Shown: positions 6,012 through 6,077 of the stretch, piece by piece
Position numbering within the stretch: the first letter of the stretch is position 1
Layout: the number at the start of each line of letters is the position of its first letter
NCBI RefSeq assembly: GCF_034113885.1
Contig: NZ_JAXEWM010000007.1
Span: 1-6,077 of the forward strand
Direction of reading: 5' to 3'
Source of the DNA: Intestinibacter sp034113885
GTDB taxonomy: Bacteria; Bacillota; Clostridia; Peptostreptococcales; Peptostreptococcaceae
Length of the DNA: 6,077 nt
The notes under the pieces: generated by a model
Told to the model about the DNA's origin: nothing
Seen by the model: the letters and a program-made list of their open reading frames with translations, nothing else
Database searches by the model: none
Position numbers and translations under genes: made by a program

Positions 6012-6077
6012 CTTCATTTTTGAAAATTAATTGTATAAGGAATTATATCATATGTTAAACAGTATTTTGTAATTCTG

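Noticed and set aside
6052..6072. ATG at 6052 preceded by AAGGAA, a possible new gene start
   Set aside because: The frame stops after six codons.
1..6077. CRISPR array, insertion sequence, tRNA or defence system
   Set aside because: No spaced direct repeats, transposase, terminal inverted repeats, cloverleaf or recognisable defence gene was seen on either strand.

Overview
The window is strongly AT-rich, and its proteins are rich in Lys, Ile and Asn. AGA and ATA codons are frequent, and most genes have good AGGAGG-type ribosome binding sites. TATAAT boxes and Rho-independent hairpin terminators separate the transcription units. This fits a low-GC Gram-positive anaerobe of the Clostridia type (Peptostreptococcales or Tissierellales would fit). 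I cannot name the genus from this sequence alone. No tRNA, rRNA, insertion sequence, phage gene or CRISPR array is visible, and none of the genes looks broken.

Left part (1-2642): a rightward cluster enters from beyond the left edge. It holds the last codons of an unseen gene, a FecE/FhuC-type ATPase of an iron-siderophore, heme or cobalamin-class importer (34-822), and, 10 bases later, a MATE-family efflux transporter (833-2194). The importer ATPase and the exporter are almost certainly co-transcribed. After 82 bases with no visible terminator comes a small ACT-domain protein (2277-2642), probably an amino-acid-sensing regulator.

Middle (2643-3971): a 244-base very AT-rich spacer contains a 16-bp perfect palindrome, several alternative hairpins, two T7 runs and one strong terminator (2812-2839). 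Next is a VanZ-family membrane protein (2947-3933) carrying an extra C-terminal domain of about 120 residues, predicted to lie outside the membrane. Its natural start is internal to the longest open frame. A hairpin overlapping its stop codon serves as a terminator shared with the convergent gene.

Right part (3972-6077): two metal-dependent hydrolases are divergently transcribed from a 171-base promoter region. The leftward one is a cyclase/kynurenine-formamidase-like protein (3972-4613). The rightward one is an M20D amidohydrolase of the IAA-amino-acid/hippurate hydrolase type (4785-5969) that starts with TTG. Both enzymes plausibly cleave amide bonds of N-acylated or N-formylated small molecules, but a shared pathway is inference. 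A hairpin after the last gene has its better T-tract on the minus strand, hinting at a convergent gene beyond the right edge.

Most of the window is ordinary chromosomal housekeeping and accessory content. I see no convincing undescribed system. The items most worth a second look are the VanZ fusion, the importer-ATPase/MATE pair, and the structured spacer before the VanZ gene.
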